Origin: Apophysomyces variabilis
Taxonomy: Eukaryota; Mucoromycota; Mucoromycetes; Mucorales; Mucoraceae
Length of the DNA: 64,000 nucleotides
NCBI GenBank assembly: GCA_002749535.1
Contig: MZZL01000383.1
Location: 1 to 64,000 of the forward strand
Direction of reading: 5' to 3'
In this document: positions 22,030 to 35,487 of the stretch, piece by piece
Numbering within the stretch: the stretch's first letter is position 1
Layout: every line of letters begins with the position of its first letter
Translations under genes and position numbers: made by a program
Notes under the pieces: generated by a model
What the model was told of the DNA's origin: nothing
What the model saw: only the letters and a program-made list of their open reading frames with translations
The model's database searches: none

Positions 22030-23592
22030 CTATCTAGCTCCAAATACGTATTCCATCTCCTCTAGCGTCTTGCCTTTGGTTTCTGGAATAAAGCAGACAC
22101 CAACAAAGCAGACAATGCAGCAGGCACCAAAGAAAAAGTAGACCCCCGATACTGTATGAGCAATAAACAAGGGAACACAGTAAGTAATGAGGATAGAGAA
22201 GCCCCAATTGAGACTGTAGGTCAGGGCAAGACCCTTGGCCCTGGTTCGCATGTTGAAAACCTCAGCAGGATAAACGTAGGAAGCGATACCCCAGCTGAAT
22301 GCAAAGGTTGCAGTAAAGATGTAAATGAATGCCATGATGGTGTTGCGGGCATAAGGATTAAGGATATTGAGATCGCCTGTATCGGGGTCGACAATGGTGT
22401 ATGCCTGGAACATGGCTCCAACAACGAACATGCTAATACCCATCACAGCTGCACCGCTTAGGAACACAGGTTTGCGCCCCCACTTGTCAATGCACCATTG
22501 AAGAGAAACATAGGCAGCTAGAAGGGCAAGTAGACCAGAGCCACCGGTGGCAGCAATGGAGCTCGATACGTCGTTCAATCCAGCATTAATGAAAATCTGT
22601 GGTGCATAGTACCAAATAGCAACACTTCCAGTGAAAGAGGTTGAAATCGAGATGAAGAAAGAGAGCAAAGTGCGTTTGAGATTGGCCCCTTGGAATAATT
22701 CAGCGTAGGTGCGGTTACCAAGCGAGCGTTCAAATTCGATTTCACTAACAATCTCGTCGAATTCTTTTCGGACCATTGGATCGTCGACAGGTGCTTCGTT
22801 TAACTCCGCAAGAACCTCGAGACCTTCCTGGGTCCTGCCCTTATCGATAAGCCAACGAGGCGAAAATGGTAAAAAGAAAAGACAGCCTCCAAAGATGGCA
22901 CAAACAAAGATCTGGAGTATCCAGGGTGCGCGCCAGGACCAGTCGGTGGTAAGGTAGCTTGTTCCAAAAGTGACAAAGTATCCCACCACTTGACCAAACT
23001 GGCTCATTAAAGTGAAGAGACTGATCAAGCGACCACGAATATCTGGCGGGGCGATCTCGGAATGATACAGGGGGATCGCGTTGGTCATCAGGCCAGCGCC
23101 AAAGCCACTCACGAGTCGTCCCACCAGCAACAGGGCAAAATTGTGGCCTATGATTTCAAAGAGGATACCGACACAGAACACGATCGAGGCACCGATGATC
23201 GAAAATTTCCGACTGAATCTGTCTTTTAAAGAAAAAAAAATATTGTCAGCCTATTATTTTTTGGATCATAGATAAGCAGATCGATCAAAGCACACACCAC
23301 AAAAAAGACCAGATAAAAATGCACCAATAGTTGCTGTCATTAAGAAGAAAGCTAGCAAGAGGCCTTGAAGATAGTCTCGATTCTCAGCGGTGAAGAAGCG
23401 AGTGACAAAGGGTGTCATAGATAGAATACCAGAAACGGCGCCAGTATCATATCCACAAACAAAACCGCCCAACGCAGCGACTAGGGCGGACAGATAAACA
23501 GCTTTACGAACTCCTTTACGAGTCTCTGCAGGGAATACGTCGGTATCTTCTAATCGAATAGGATCTGTCTGTATCTTAGTCGATCCATCCAT
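22030..23592 (-). CDS. MFS sugar (hexose) transporter
   Basis: Sugar porter of the major facilitator superfamily, likely a plasma-membrane hexose carrier. Two exons, 23592-23298 and 23222-22030 (intron 75 bp), code for 495 aa. Family marks in order: GGFVCGYDTGAVSG in helix 1; CDRFSRKFSIIGAS after helix 2, the loop motif formed across the splice; GRLVSGFGAGLMTNAIPLYHSEIAPPDIRGRL; FSPRWLIDKGR in place of PESPRWL; and PETKGKTLEEME at the end of helix 12. The ATG at 23592 is used because the longer reading upstream starts only with GTG. Substrate is not determinable from motifs. Confidence 0.95.
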
Positions 23593-26500
23593 TCTTCTAG
23601 AAAACGATAGTTTGTTTGTGTTTGTTGGGAATAAAGGGATGGCTGAAAACACGAAAAAAAGTACGGTGTCGAATAAAAAACCTTTTTGAGGTCCTGTGTC
23701 ACCTAGATGTGACTTGGGAAATGACTCGCTAACATCCCGTTTCTCGGTTACTTTTTTTTGCGCTGCTCGAAACCCGTTGTATTCGAGTGGCGCAAATTTC
23801 TTTGCAAAATACTCTGAAGAAAATGCACGTGTTCACCAATGAAAAATTAAATTAAACCAATGGCTCGCATAACAGGACAGTTTCCCTTTTTCTAATGCAG
23901 GATAGAAGCCCAAGTCCATCGCTTGATCAATTATGACCTGTTCTCTGTGATTCGACCATCTGCAGCAATTGTCTGCTTGGTTAATACCACGTTAGTACAG
24001 AAAATGACACGTGGAATGGTTACGCATCAGGCGGAAAAAAGTCTTTCAGAGATCAAGTAAAGAACCATACAAATCCTGCCTATATCAATGAATCAACAAA
24101 TAACCCAGCATATCTGAGCTCACGTCGCGATTCTTATCTTGCCACCACTTTAAGATCACTTGACAAACACAAACAATATGATTTAAGATGACCAAAGTTC
24201 TCTTGTAACAAAACAATTTATTTCAATCCTACCGGAGAACGAATAGATATGCATGACATTGGCAGCATTTTCACTAGGTCTAACCTGTATATTGGATCCT
24301 TGAAGTGTATTCACCTATCGCTCTTTCCATCGAACGGGCGCTTTTTCCACGCAACGGACCCAGGTGGTTGACCACAGCAGCCCATGTGTGTCAAGTAGTG
24401 CTGGGTGATGTTGAACACCGTGGTGCCGATGGCAGCATTTCTTGCTTGTTTCAAAAGGTAAGAATGCCACAAGATCACGCCTGCAGCAATTGCAAGTAGG
24501 TCTCGGCTTCTTCAATTCCCATTGCTGTGCAAGCGTGCAGGCCTTGACAAGATTGAGTATGACGGCTTTAGCTTGACGATCTCGGATGTTATCCACCATG
24601 ACAGCTGGCACAATATATAGCAGGAAGTTGATCCAATTACCAGCTTTGAACTGTCCTGAGTGAGCGTCGAGGTTTCCCCAATTATTGTTGAAAGTTGGGA
24701 GGGACCTAATCACGAAGATGTACGATTTGCAACTCTATTATTTTTCTGGTTGGGCCATCCAGGTACAGTGGATAGTTCGTTCCATACTTTCCCGAGATCA
24801 AACTCTAGAGCTATCTGCCTACACCACAGCCGACTAGATGCATTTCGTCCATGCCGAAGAAGAACACATCGTTGAGCGCGATTAGGCTAGCGAAATCTGA
24901 CCTCTGAAAGATCCCTGTGCAATCGTCAGCAATCGCCAAACAATCTTTCGATCTGTACTGGAAAGGAGTAGAATGTGGGACGAAGCAATAGCACGCCGGG
25001 TCGTTGTGATGTCCCTCTCTCTTGCTCTCCCTGCCCGTCTTCTTCCTTACTCAACAGCTGAATGTAATGTGTCCGCGACGACACAGATACGACAACCGTA
25101 CTTATGTGTGTGTCCGCTATCGTATATAAGCTTGGCAATCCCAGGTATGTTTCCCGTCGCAAAGAAGAGATGAATGCAGTGAGAAACGGGCACCTGCTTT
25201 GACTCACGCTTTACGTTCTTCCTTTGAGCGTGAAGGTCCGTTGCCAAATTTTTTTCCATCGCTTAATCGTATCGCCGATCGTGTACGTTGGAGCATCCGT
25301 TCGGTCAAGAAATCGTTTTGCTAGAAACACCATATTTATGAACCGCGATTATGCTATCAGGGACAGGTGCGCCGGCTATGTAGTTCGTCTTTATATGGTG
25401 TCTTAAGGGCATACTTGGTTATGTTTTAGAAGCAGGATGAAGGAGAATACGCATTAGAAACGGTGCGAGGGGGGAAAATTTCGCTCAGAGAACTGAAAAA
25501 GTCTTTGATTTGGTATCTTTCTGAAAGAACATACATTTGGTGACAGAGCGATTTTACTCAATTTCACCTGAAAAACAAAGGTCAATAACCTGCATTCTCA
25601 AATTGTATGGCAAATGCAATATGAGGACCAGTAGCGTTTTGCTTTGGAACAAGAAATGTATAACATCCTTTCATACCATTTTGAGCAAGCAATAACAACG
25701 GGCGACCAACAGTTGGCTCAAAGTCTCTATTGTCCAGATTTCTGCATTCTTGCCGTGTTGCAACATGACAATTTGGTTACCTTGTCCAAAAGCAAACATC
25801 CTGTTGAGGTCGTGGCACGATTTACCCATTGTATCCTCATGGGTCTACATTGAAAGACGGGTGATCCGAGCCAGTTTCGTTTCCTGCTTCTCGCTTTCGA
25901 GCCTCTGACAGAAATCGTTGTTATTATAAGGAAGTTTCCCATGGCAGAGCGTGACCTCGTTTGCAGCTAGTGATCTCGTTTGATTCTGATCTTTTCCTTT
26001 TTACGTTGAAAAACTATTTATGCTGGCTTAACCTCAACGGAGAATGTTCTCTGGCGACTTTCGCCATAGACAGTACAAAAGCATCATTAATGGAGTGCTA
26101 TGACAGAGTAATAAGGTGCACTGCTCAATGCTTCATTTTGTGCAAATGCAAGTTAAAAAAAACGATTGTCAAACCACAATAAACTGCACAAACAATGGGC
26201 TGCGAAGCAATGCAATTCGGGACTCCATAACTCCATTTGGAGCCAATCAACTCTTTCCGAACTGGACAATGACGTTTACATATCACTTTTTCAGTCACTA
26301 AACTTCAGCCAAACCAAAGTTATAAATGAATATGAATTGACGCAATTGCTACGATATATACCAGATTAGAAAGTGATACTGCACACCACTTTCGTTTCCC
26401 TTGTTACGGATGGTGTTCCTGTACTCCAAGTTCGGATAACAGGTCAAAGTGAAAAAATACACGTCTTTATGTGTAATAGGTTATTTTACGATATTTGTTC

Positions 26501-26992
26501 AGGATTTGCTCGTTTTCTTGAATGCCAATTTTACATTAAAGTGGATAAACTCTATGTCTGTACCAAGTCGCCTAACGAAGTTCAAGAAAAAGATTATCTA
26601 TTTTATTTTATCTGCCTATGCCAATAACCAACTTTATAAAACAACAGAGACATTTAATTTAAAGATAAGCTGCACAGCAGATAGTGTACATAGAAAAAAG
26701 GACAAGAGGTATCTTCTAGAGCAAGAAATAAAAGGGGGGGATATACATTGAAGGGAGATAGATGACAAATACAACTACAATGAAGGATGCAAATGAAATG
26801 AATGGACAAACCGAACGGAAAAAGAAAAAGAAAAACAAACAAGCAAACAATAAAGAAACATTGGTAACATCAAGTCTTCCCATCTCTCTTTGGCGGTGGT
26901 GGTCATATAAAACAAAGAAATTTCGAATAGTGTCATAATTGCAATTCTGTTGGTAGACATAGTATGTATAAGACTACTCCAATCAGTCTGCC
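23593..26992. other. Long intergenic region with a decayed transposon
   Basis: About 3.4 kb without an intact gene. The first 500 bp carry the sugar porter promoter (CACGTG at 23826-23831). At 24300-24713 lies a frameshifted transposase remnant. The rest holds many short overlapping ORFs in all frames, none recognised. Confidence 0.5.
24300..24713 (-). pseudogene. Remnant of a plant/fungal-type DNA transposase (tnp2/DUF4218-like)
   Basis: Minus-strand sequence reads LPTFNNNWGNLDAHSGQFKAGNWINFLLYIVPAV-type residues, which I associate with the region after the catalytic core of tnp2/CACTA-like transposases in early fungi. It continues in a second frame (MGIEEAETYLQLLQA) and a third (ILWHSYLLKQARNAAIGTT), so at least two frameshifts and stops break it. 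No terminal repeats were found. The family assignment is tentative. Confidence 0.45.
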
Positions 26993-29943
26993 TTAATGTA
27001 GTCGAGAAGCAACGTGTTGAAGATGCGTGGAAAGGATTGGCTGATGTGTTGGTGTTGCGCTAGCTACAGAAGGGATGGTTGTTGTATTTGCAGCGGTAGC
27101 ATGGGGATGATCGATCAGTAAGCTCCAATCGGACCATGTCATATTGGATGAAGGTAATGTGGCTGGCATGGCAGGCGCACTGTAGGCGGAAAAGGGGGCT
27201 GGTGTATGCGAAAGTGGAGGGGTAGGTTGGTGTTGATGATGAGGAGTAGGATGCGGATGGTGAGATACAAATGATTGTTCCATGCTGGTTGCCGGTATGT
27301 AGGCTGCAGAATGCGCTGGTGTAGGTGGCGCAACTAACGCGGAATTGTGTAAAAGGGTTCTTAAAGACGGCGGATAAAGCTGTGGCTGTTCGTAGCAAGT
27401 TTCAGTGTGGTTGGGAGAGGAAAGCTGAGATGGTGCAGCTGTAGCAAAGTGATCCAACGGAGATGTGGCGGATGCATACATTGGCTGGTATATTGGAGAA
27501 GTATAGACAGTTTCCGCTGACTGTTGCTGTTGGTGTGCATCATGGAGATAGGGTGTAACAGAGGGATGATGATCCATCATCGACTCTACGTCGTGGTGTA
27601 TATCTGAGCTAATACTCTGCACCATGTCCGTGTTAGCCATCCTGTGAAACCAGTTTGGCTTTGACGTTTCCTGTTCCCCACAGTCTGATTGGTAGTCTGT
27701 ACTAGGATCTGTCTTGCACTCAGTTAGTGGAGACGGGGTTGCAGAAAAATGGAGCTCTAGTCCATTAATTGCTGCAAGCATTTTCAATGTTTCAAATGCT
27801 CGATGGGCTGATGCAAGGTACTTGTGTGACTTGACGAGTGCCACAGATTGATCAACTTTCCGAAGGTTTTCTGTTGACTGGTCACTGAGGGCGGCTGACA
27901 GATGAACCAGCGCTGATTGAAATAATGCGTATACAAAACATGTGGGTAAACACAGCGGATAACTAGATTCTGAATGGCTCAGCGTTCGCTTTTTGCGGAT
28001 TATGTCCGAGATGCTGGAAGCTGCTTCGAAAGACGCTTGTCGCGATTTCGCAAGCCAGCTGCCAGATGACTCGATGAATGGACGATGAAGTAGCAACACG
28101 ATAGTGTAGTAAGGGATCAAAAGGTTGACTAATCAAAATAAATGTGCAATAGCATAGGAAACTGTTAGACTTTTGTTTAACTCGAGGATCCTGCAGTCCA
28201 TGTTATCCTACGTTATTATTTGTTTAATTTACCTTTGTCCTCAGAGGAAAGTTTAGAGCCATCTACTGTTTCGTTCAATAACGCTTTCCAGGCCTGGAGT
28301 CGTCGTTCAAACACGACAAGGATGGTAGGGTCATCTAGACCGGCAGTACCATTAGCATGCTTTGCTTTAGGAGCATATAGTGCTTTGATGACACGACCAA
28401 GGATTTCTGAAAGTTTGATCATCAGATTGAAAGATCGGTAGACTGGTTCGTTCCTAATCTTTCCATTGTCGGAAACCTCGTAAAGCGATGGCATTGCCGT
28501 GTCAAAATCGCGGTCGAGGATGGTGAGCGGCTTACCGGCACGAACACTCATCCATCGGTCAAGAATATAGCAGGCATAGAATACCCGATGCCGTGTCTCT
28601 ATCTCCGAGGCTGGTAATTTCCAATGGGCACAGGAACGGTGCAAACCTAGATCTTGGGCGATACGAATTGCGTTACCTAAGGTATGCCACTGAACAGATT
28701 CAACGTCTCCCTCATCAAAGTCCAAATACACCGTGATTAACAAGGCTGCCTGTACATAGCATAGCCTTGATCGGGTTACATTGCGTAGACGTTTCATCAC
28801 CTTCTGAAAGTACATAGCACCGTAGTCATCAGAAGACTCTATCAATTCGGGAAAATGCAAGGAAGCGAATCGGAACGATAAACACAGTACTGCATGAAGA
28901 AGAATGGTGGGTGGGGAGTGCTCCAAGAACCGGTTCTTATCGATGATAGGTAAAAGTTGGTGCAGATGTTGAAAGTAGCTAATTCATTGTCAGTCATTAA
29001 ACGCCTTATTTCTTCCTTTTTTTGGAATTGATGTGGTTTTCTTACATTTGGAGCATTTTATCACACATTTCTTTGGGCGGTTTCTCCATCATCTGCGGCT
29101 TCTGGCGTTTATCGTCGTTTGGACAACCAGACCACATAGACAAACCGACGTCAAGCTTGGATTTTTGTCCGCCTTTCGGTGAGTAATCTTTTCGTACAAT
29201 CATGAGTTCGTTCTGAGCCATCATCTGCAGCACGACGTCATCTCGACCAGGCCATTCAATGTACGGTTTTGATTTGAAAAGACCCTGATCGAACAATTTC
29301 AAGCCCGCCGAATGTCCAGTGTATTTGATTGAATCGTAGTCTTTCTCGTCGAGCGTTGCCAACTTTGCTCTTCTGTTGATTCGCTCGGGCTCGTCCTCTT
29401 CGTCTGAGCTGTTGTCGTCTTCATCGTGGTCCTTGCTGTTGCTGTTATTGCGCAGCGGCGTTGACAGCTTTTGACAGGGAAGTTGAAAATCGTTCTCTTC
29501 GAGTTCTTTGATGGACGAACGTGTCAGTTCTGTCAGCAATGTCTCCATTTTCTTGCATCTTTTTTCAAGATTTTCAACGTAGCTAGGTATTTTGTTAAGG
29601 GCTATCGAAGATCAAAAAAGAAGGCTGTGAAACTTACACACTCGGAGGGCCTCTTTTTTTTCGCACAGTTTGGAATTCGCAAGTATAACCCCACTATGAG
29701 CGGATAAGAATGGTTAAATAAGAAGGTTACATCGAGCTCTCTAATTCCACTTACTGCCTTGCAATTGGAACATGGATTGGAGGTATCAGCATCGCAACGT
29801 GATTTTCGTTTCCTGCAAAAGTCGCAACTACGCTTCGCACGCGTACGTTTTAATGCTACAGTATGCGAGGCAGTTGGTGCTGCAGAGTTATCAAGAGACA
29901 GAGGTCGAGGAGTATTGGTAATATAAGGCCTGTAAGCATTCAT
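26993..29943 (-). CDS. Zn2Cys6 transcription factor with fungal_trans domain
   Basis: Fungal binuclear zinc cluster regulator. Five exons, 29943-29755, 29693-29638, 29582-29046, 28978-28233 and 28128-26993, code for 887 aa. The cluster begins with the run CDFCRKRKSRC and ends at the WGYTC formed across intron 1, spacing C-x2-C-x6-C-x7-C-x2-C-x6-C. A basic linker and short coiled coil (VYVENLEKRCKKMETLL) follow. The fungal_trans region spans about residues 260-560 (HSPPTILLHAVLCLSFR, TVYLDFDEGDVESVQWHTLG, ETRHRVFYACYILDRWMS, IPYYTIVLLLHRPF). The C-terminal 250 residues are Pro/His/Gln/Ser-rich, a likely activation region. The 104-bp intron 28129-28232 joins SSEDK to VNLLIPYYT. Target genes are unknown. 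Confidence 0.93.
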
Positions 29944-32525
29944 TTACATGGAAAGTCTGTAACTGAAAAGACAGAACAACAAGGAAGAAAAGAGAGGAGA
30001 GAGAGAGAGAGAGTCCAGTCAATTGAGTGTTGTCCATTTCACCGATAAAAATAGCAATGACACGTGCCGAAAATTTCAAGTCTGTAACTGTAAACAAATC
30101 CAACATCGTCGTTTCAAAATAGTTTGTAAGGGCGAGGCCCGTAGCAATTGCATTGATTCGCAATGTCGTTTCCATTGGCTACAATTCAAGAGCATATCAA
30201 ATGGAGCCAAAGATTTCCGGAATTTTTTCCTTTAGTTCTTCTCTCTCTGATCTTCACTCTTCCTTTGCAATTCTAACATATTTATTAAGAGATGAAACTA
30301 TTGTTGCATTTTGTTGTTTAATGGGATTAATCTATCGCCCAATTTTTGATCTAATTTTTTAAAGTTTTGTTTTTATATTTCACTCCATTTTTTGTGCGCA
30401 ATTCCCACAATGGCTTATGTGGCGTGATATTCCATAGACATTACACATATTTCTTTGTTATAAACTATCATACTCGCTTGATATCACTTACTTTGTCATT
30501 CTCTTTGAAAAATGACATGGGAATACATCAGTCCCGATATATCTTCGGTGTAACCTAGTTGAACTGCAGTTTTTAGACCTCCGCCCCGGGGTAACCATTC
30601 CATTTTCGGCGTAACCGAAATAGGCAGAAATGACCTCACACAGCAGTTCCTTGAATTCTTCGCTTTCCTGGATTTTATGAGCAGAATTCATTTCTTTTGT
30701 ATCAGATCGAAATACGATAGGCATTTCGATCTTTTGAGTTAATGGTTAGAATAAGATGTTCTAATACAGACCCATTCTTTATTTTCTTCAAGTGGATCGA
30801 ATGATCAGCTATGCAATCGAATAGACCCTGCAACTAATTCTTTTGCTGTATTTACTTGCTAAGGCCTGTGCGTGGTTGCCCGTCACATGCATGCGGGTTT
30901 TTGTTCAATTTCGATAATGCGGCGCTTCTGTTCTACCTTTCACTAAGTGTCAGCTGAGTCAAGACCACGTGTAAAAGATACTTCCTTTTTGTGTCTCAAA
31001 CGGATAGGCTTCCAGAGCGTTTTAATACAGGTTATGTGCGATGTCGTCTTAACCGCGCCACGGGTTTACAAACATCAGCCCATTGGCTGACGCGGGGCTT
31101 GCATGCGTTTTGTTTGTCCGTGTCTCCTTTTTTCTCACATCGGCTGAGTCACACGCAAACCATTGACGGTAAATTTTGCTCTAATTGGGCAACTTTTCCC
31201 CGCGATGATGTGCTTCTTGTAAAACGTATACCAACCAGTCTAAGCTTCGTTTTCTGTAACGTGGCTGGCAACAGAAAAAGGTTACATGAACAGCCTATAA
31301 ATAGGCCTATCGAAAGGGGAACTCCCCATCTTTTTCTTGTTTATAGAGTTCCACAAATCTCCACTTCAGTATGTACATATCCTACACGTGTCGGAATCTG
31401 TGCTCGAATTCCAACCATTGCGGTAGTCAACCTTTTGTTCTAGAATTGACACCGTCAGTTATTTCTATCTGAGATTTAAAATTCCTTGGTAAGTTGATGA
31501 AGTACGCATCTAATGTGAAACCAAAGGCACGTTGCCGGGTTCCCTCGGATTTCGCACAATAAAAATTTCAATGTTGCATAACGACATAACGTAATCAATC
31601 AGAAGGTATGTGGCTCTGTCGAATGTTAGATTGTTTGTTTCTCTTTCTTCTTAGTTCTGTTATAGTACGCTCTCATGATGCAAGTATCCGTAGTCTGTTT
31701 GTCGGCTGATATTTTATTGGGATACATTAAATGTTACAACGGTCTACTGGTACGCATCATTTCCCAGGAACTTTCAGATTCCTTTTGGGCAACAAAACCA
31801 CATCCTATAACGTGGAATACCTGTAACGGACCCATATCAGACTGTATCTATTCATAGACTCTAAGCGATGCCACATATATCGTTGATAGATCTCTTCACT
31901 TCAAGATCAGAATTCGTTAAGCTCTCTTACTTGCATCCGCCGATTTTTTCTTTATCGAAGTGGGAACATAGAACATCGAACGATACCGTCGTCGTACAAA
32001 ACAAGTCTTATGACACACTTGAGTCACAGCTGTCCGCATCCCTTGCCCCTTTGGTCTGTTTATAACTCTGTTACTCTCCAGGTTAGCTAGTGATACCTGG
32101 GCTTCTTATACGGAATCTGTTCAGAACAAGCCAAAATAGTCCAATTTTTGTTGTACACGGAGTTTGTTACAGATCGATATTGGTGACTTTTGTTTTTACA
32201 CGATCCTGGAAAAGACAATAGGGTACAAGACAATGGAAACTACGGACATATCTCAGATTCCGATAGCCTAAGGTCAACATCCTCGTCAAATGAATGTCTC
32301 TGTAGTTACTGATAACTGGTGAGCAAAACTTACTGTCTGGGATAAAATACAGACACGAAGGGATACGTTCATTGTTGCCGATTATACTGTGAATCTTGCA
32401 AGAATTAGTCCTTCAATCTAGTTAGTTACGACTTGTATACGACAGTTGCTGGTCGCTCTGAGACTTGGCGCATACGCAACTTGGAACTTTTATTAAAGAT
32501 TTAAGACTACTTATAGCTACAAAAT
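29944..32525. other. Intergenic with a promoter-like patch
   Basis: Starts with the zinc-cluster gene leader (a (GA)n run at about 29996-30013 and CACGTG at about 30061). Minus-strand ORF 30488-30724 and plus-strand ORF 30991-31443 are unrecognised. A strong TATAAATA at 31296-31303 has no credible coding sequence downstream; an old LTR or a non-coding transcript is possible. Confidence 0.4.
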
Positions 32526-33834
32526 TTACTCAGTAAACCGCATGTAACGCTGGCATACTGCGGCACTAATGGCGACTGCTGTCACTGCTGTTACCCAAAA
32601 AGTGGCGGATCGCACACGGTCAACTGGGCTATTGGCTACTGTATTTCCTACTGTAGGTAGTAGCTTATTGGCTTGTGACAGGGCGTGTACTTCATCAAAA
32701 ACACCAATGTTCAATTCGAACGAACGAACCGCTTCATCAACAATCATGTCTATAATAAAAAATAGAAACAAGTTTGAACTCTTTCTTCTTCTTGTATTTC
32801 TCCAAGAATACCTCTCGTTTTAGCATTCACTTTAGCTGCGTTAAGTCTTTCGCGATAGATGGCTTTGAATTCCTGATGGTTTCCGATATTTGTGAAACGA
32901 TAAAATTCAAGACCTTCTTCGGAATCCCAGTCACCATCACTCTCATTTAACCCAAGAACGTGTTTCTTAAGCCGCTTTGCCAAAAGCTGACCACCTAAAA
33001 CAAAACGAAGATGAATAACGGGTATCATAATGATATTTTATCCTTACCGCTTAAGTCCCCTAAATAACGAGAGTAGCTATGAGCAATTAGCAGCGCAGGG
33101 TGAATCGCGCACGCCTTCTCCAACGATGCTACGTATCTTTCAACAGCCGGTGACATTGATGAGGCATCCGTAACTTCGGCCAGTCGGTGTTTTCCATAAT
33201 AATATCCAAGGTCTAGTGATTTGATTAGCTTCTTCGTATCTGCTGTTGCTTTTACCTTTCAAGAGAGCTTGTGTTCTATTGAGTTCCTTAGGGAAGTATA
33301 TCATTTCGATCGCTGGATTGTGTTTATGTTTTTCCAGTAATTCTTCCATCGTTCTTTACACAGCACTTAGTATCACTGTACTACATAATCTTTACCTACC
33401 TGTAAATGAAATAGAGAGATCGGAGGTATTGCCCATATTCATCCTTATTGATTTCACCTTTCAGAAATCGCCTAGGAGATATTTCTGTTAAAAAAATCGT
33501 TGACAAATATTTTTACATCAATGTAACTAGATTACTTTGTAAATATACTGTTTTCAGCAGCCTTGTGCATCACTTTAGTTCCTTCCCGCATGGCTGTTGC
33601 TAACTGTGGATCTTCGAGGAAAGCATCTTCTTCGCTGTTGTTTATGGTAAAGACATAGTCTACATTAGGGTTACTATGTAAAATAACATATTTTTGTGCC
33701 AGTACTATTGTCTTTGATGATGGTACTGCTTCAGGATATCAGTAAACAGAATAAAAAAGTGTTGATATGTTTTCTGTTTTGTACCTCTGTAAAGATTCGG
33801 TATAAATGACTTGCTGATACTGCGTAGTGGACAT
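32526..33834 (-). CDS. HMX1: Heme oxygenase with C-terminal membrane anchor
   Basis: Cleaves heme to biliverdin, CO and iron at the ER membrane, aiding iron recovery. Seven exons, 33834-33785, 33673-33536, 33471-33400, 33353-33256, 33212-33048, 32994-32812 and 32749-32526, code for 309 aa. The proximal-ligand helix is ATAMREGTKVMHKAAEN (His is the expected axial ligand). NPAIEMIYFPKELNR is the family's second block. LGDLSGGQLLAKRLKK holds the distal-helix glycines. GLEFYRFTNIGN and the final helix FELNIGVFDEV complete the fold. The last about 30 residues contain a hydrophobic stretch (ATFWVTAVTAVAISAAV), the tail anchor of eukaryotic heme oxygenases. The first exon-intron junction is least certain: I used the 111-bp intron that yields ESLQSNPNVDYVF. 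Confidence 0.93.
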
Positions 33835-35487
33835 TTTACTTGAATATTTTGATGAAAATATAACAGGGGTTGTCAGGAACAATATTGAGTTTGTAGTAGT
33901 GTGTTCGGAAAATAGGGAAGCAACAAAAAGCCTTTTCTCATAGACTGCTTTCGGCTGCCTTTTTATCAGATTTTTTCGGAGTTTTGTGTGACGTGTGATC
34001 TGGACATGAAAGATCTGATAACGAAAAATTGCGCGATCATGGTTCGCGCGCTTTTCCGGAAAAAGGAAAGCTATCCATGAGTTCCGCACAGTCGGAAGCC
34101 ACCAAATGCTAAGGAAACAGATATACCTTGGGTTATCTTTCTTCTCCACGTACACTCTACCTCCAAAGTACATTTGATCACCAAAAGACCGATTTCGCAT
34201 TGCATCGAGTATTGGACATTGCACCACTTAAACATAGAGTCAGTGTCACTGGAAAGCCTAGATTTCTCGCATTTTGGGGGTCTTGTTGCACGAACTTGGT
34301 CTCCACAAGAATAGAGACACGTGCAAGTCCTGTTTAGTCCCTCACCTTTCTTCCTTTCTACCACGCAGTATAGTTTAAAATGTTAAATGGTAAGATAGAT
34401 TTATCGATGCTTAGTTGGCATATGCGATAATTGGTCATTCCAGCAAGAGCGGCCTCATGTGTGATGCCATGCAGACTAAGGATGCGACGGAGCAAGTGGG
34501 ATGCTTCACAAAATAAGGGTTAACGAGGTGACTGTAGTCGTTTTACATGAATCAGAAGAAAGTCAGCTCATTCGAAGCTATGTGTGATAGACGAAGGAGT
34601 GTAACTAACCTAGACTTGCTGACTTGTACTGGTTCACATGTACGTTTAGTACGAACCAACAAGCATCTCTGTAGACGATCCACTGCCGCCGGAAGGTATG
34701 CGATAAATGCGGCTACTGAACGCAAGACAGGAAGATTTCCGTTTGCGTAGACAATGATCGTCCTTGTGATGCGAACGTCATTGGGTGCTCCAGCTCTCAG
34801 ATTAACCTAGTCACCTCCATTTACGCCTCCATTGTCTAATTGTACGCTTCGCATTCACCTCACTGGACAATGTGAGGTCGTATGTAATCATTATGACAAT
34901 CTTTGCCCAATCTCCTGTAAGAGGTTCTCATTATCGCATACAAGGCTAGAATCTCATCAACAAAAAGACAAGAGTAAGTTTATGATCCCATTCTTTTCGC
35001 TAAATATCCAGCATTGCCGGATAGCTAAGCACTCAGTGAAACAAAGTGGTCAGGCACTGCATACACTGCCGTAGAATAAGATCTTTTACGAATCAGGGAA
35101 GTAACTGAGGGACTGAGCTAGTAGTGTCTACGTTTTAAGCACCATCCACCAAAAGTAGCTGGTATTACGAGATCTCAGTCACCTTTAGGGCATAAATAGA
35201 GATTGAGGATAGGTGTACTGTACAAGTAATCTCGCGGCTCAGATATTCGAATGCTCTCTCACCGGCAGAGAGAAAGAGTCAATGAATTCTATAGATGTTT
35301 AGACAGTGGCTTATTGAAATCTGTATGTCTGTGTTTCTCTTCCTTTTCGGGATATCTATGGTCAATCGTGCCTTTTTCGGCCACAAGATGTATATTCCAG
35401 GGGGGCTTCTCGATTAACATGTGAAACATACTATACGCATTATAAACATTATTTTACAAAAATCACGGTAAAAAGCTCGAATGCTCT
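33835..35487. other. Intergenic, no gene recognised
   Basis: Lies between the heme oxygenase start and the end of the BPL_N protein (both minus strand). Several 60-160 aa ORFs overlap in opposite frames and none shows a motif I know. Confidence 0.45.

Noticed and set aside
28129..28232. An 18-nt mini-exon (28163-28180) inside the zinc-cluster gene intron
   Set aside because: It would require a 34-bp intron with a poor GTTTCC donor. A single 104-bp GT-AG intron gives an equally open and simpler join.
30991..31443. 150-aa plus-strand ORF
   Set aside because: No motif, low-complexity composition with many Arg/His/Thr, no splice context, and a TATA box inside it.
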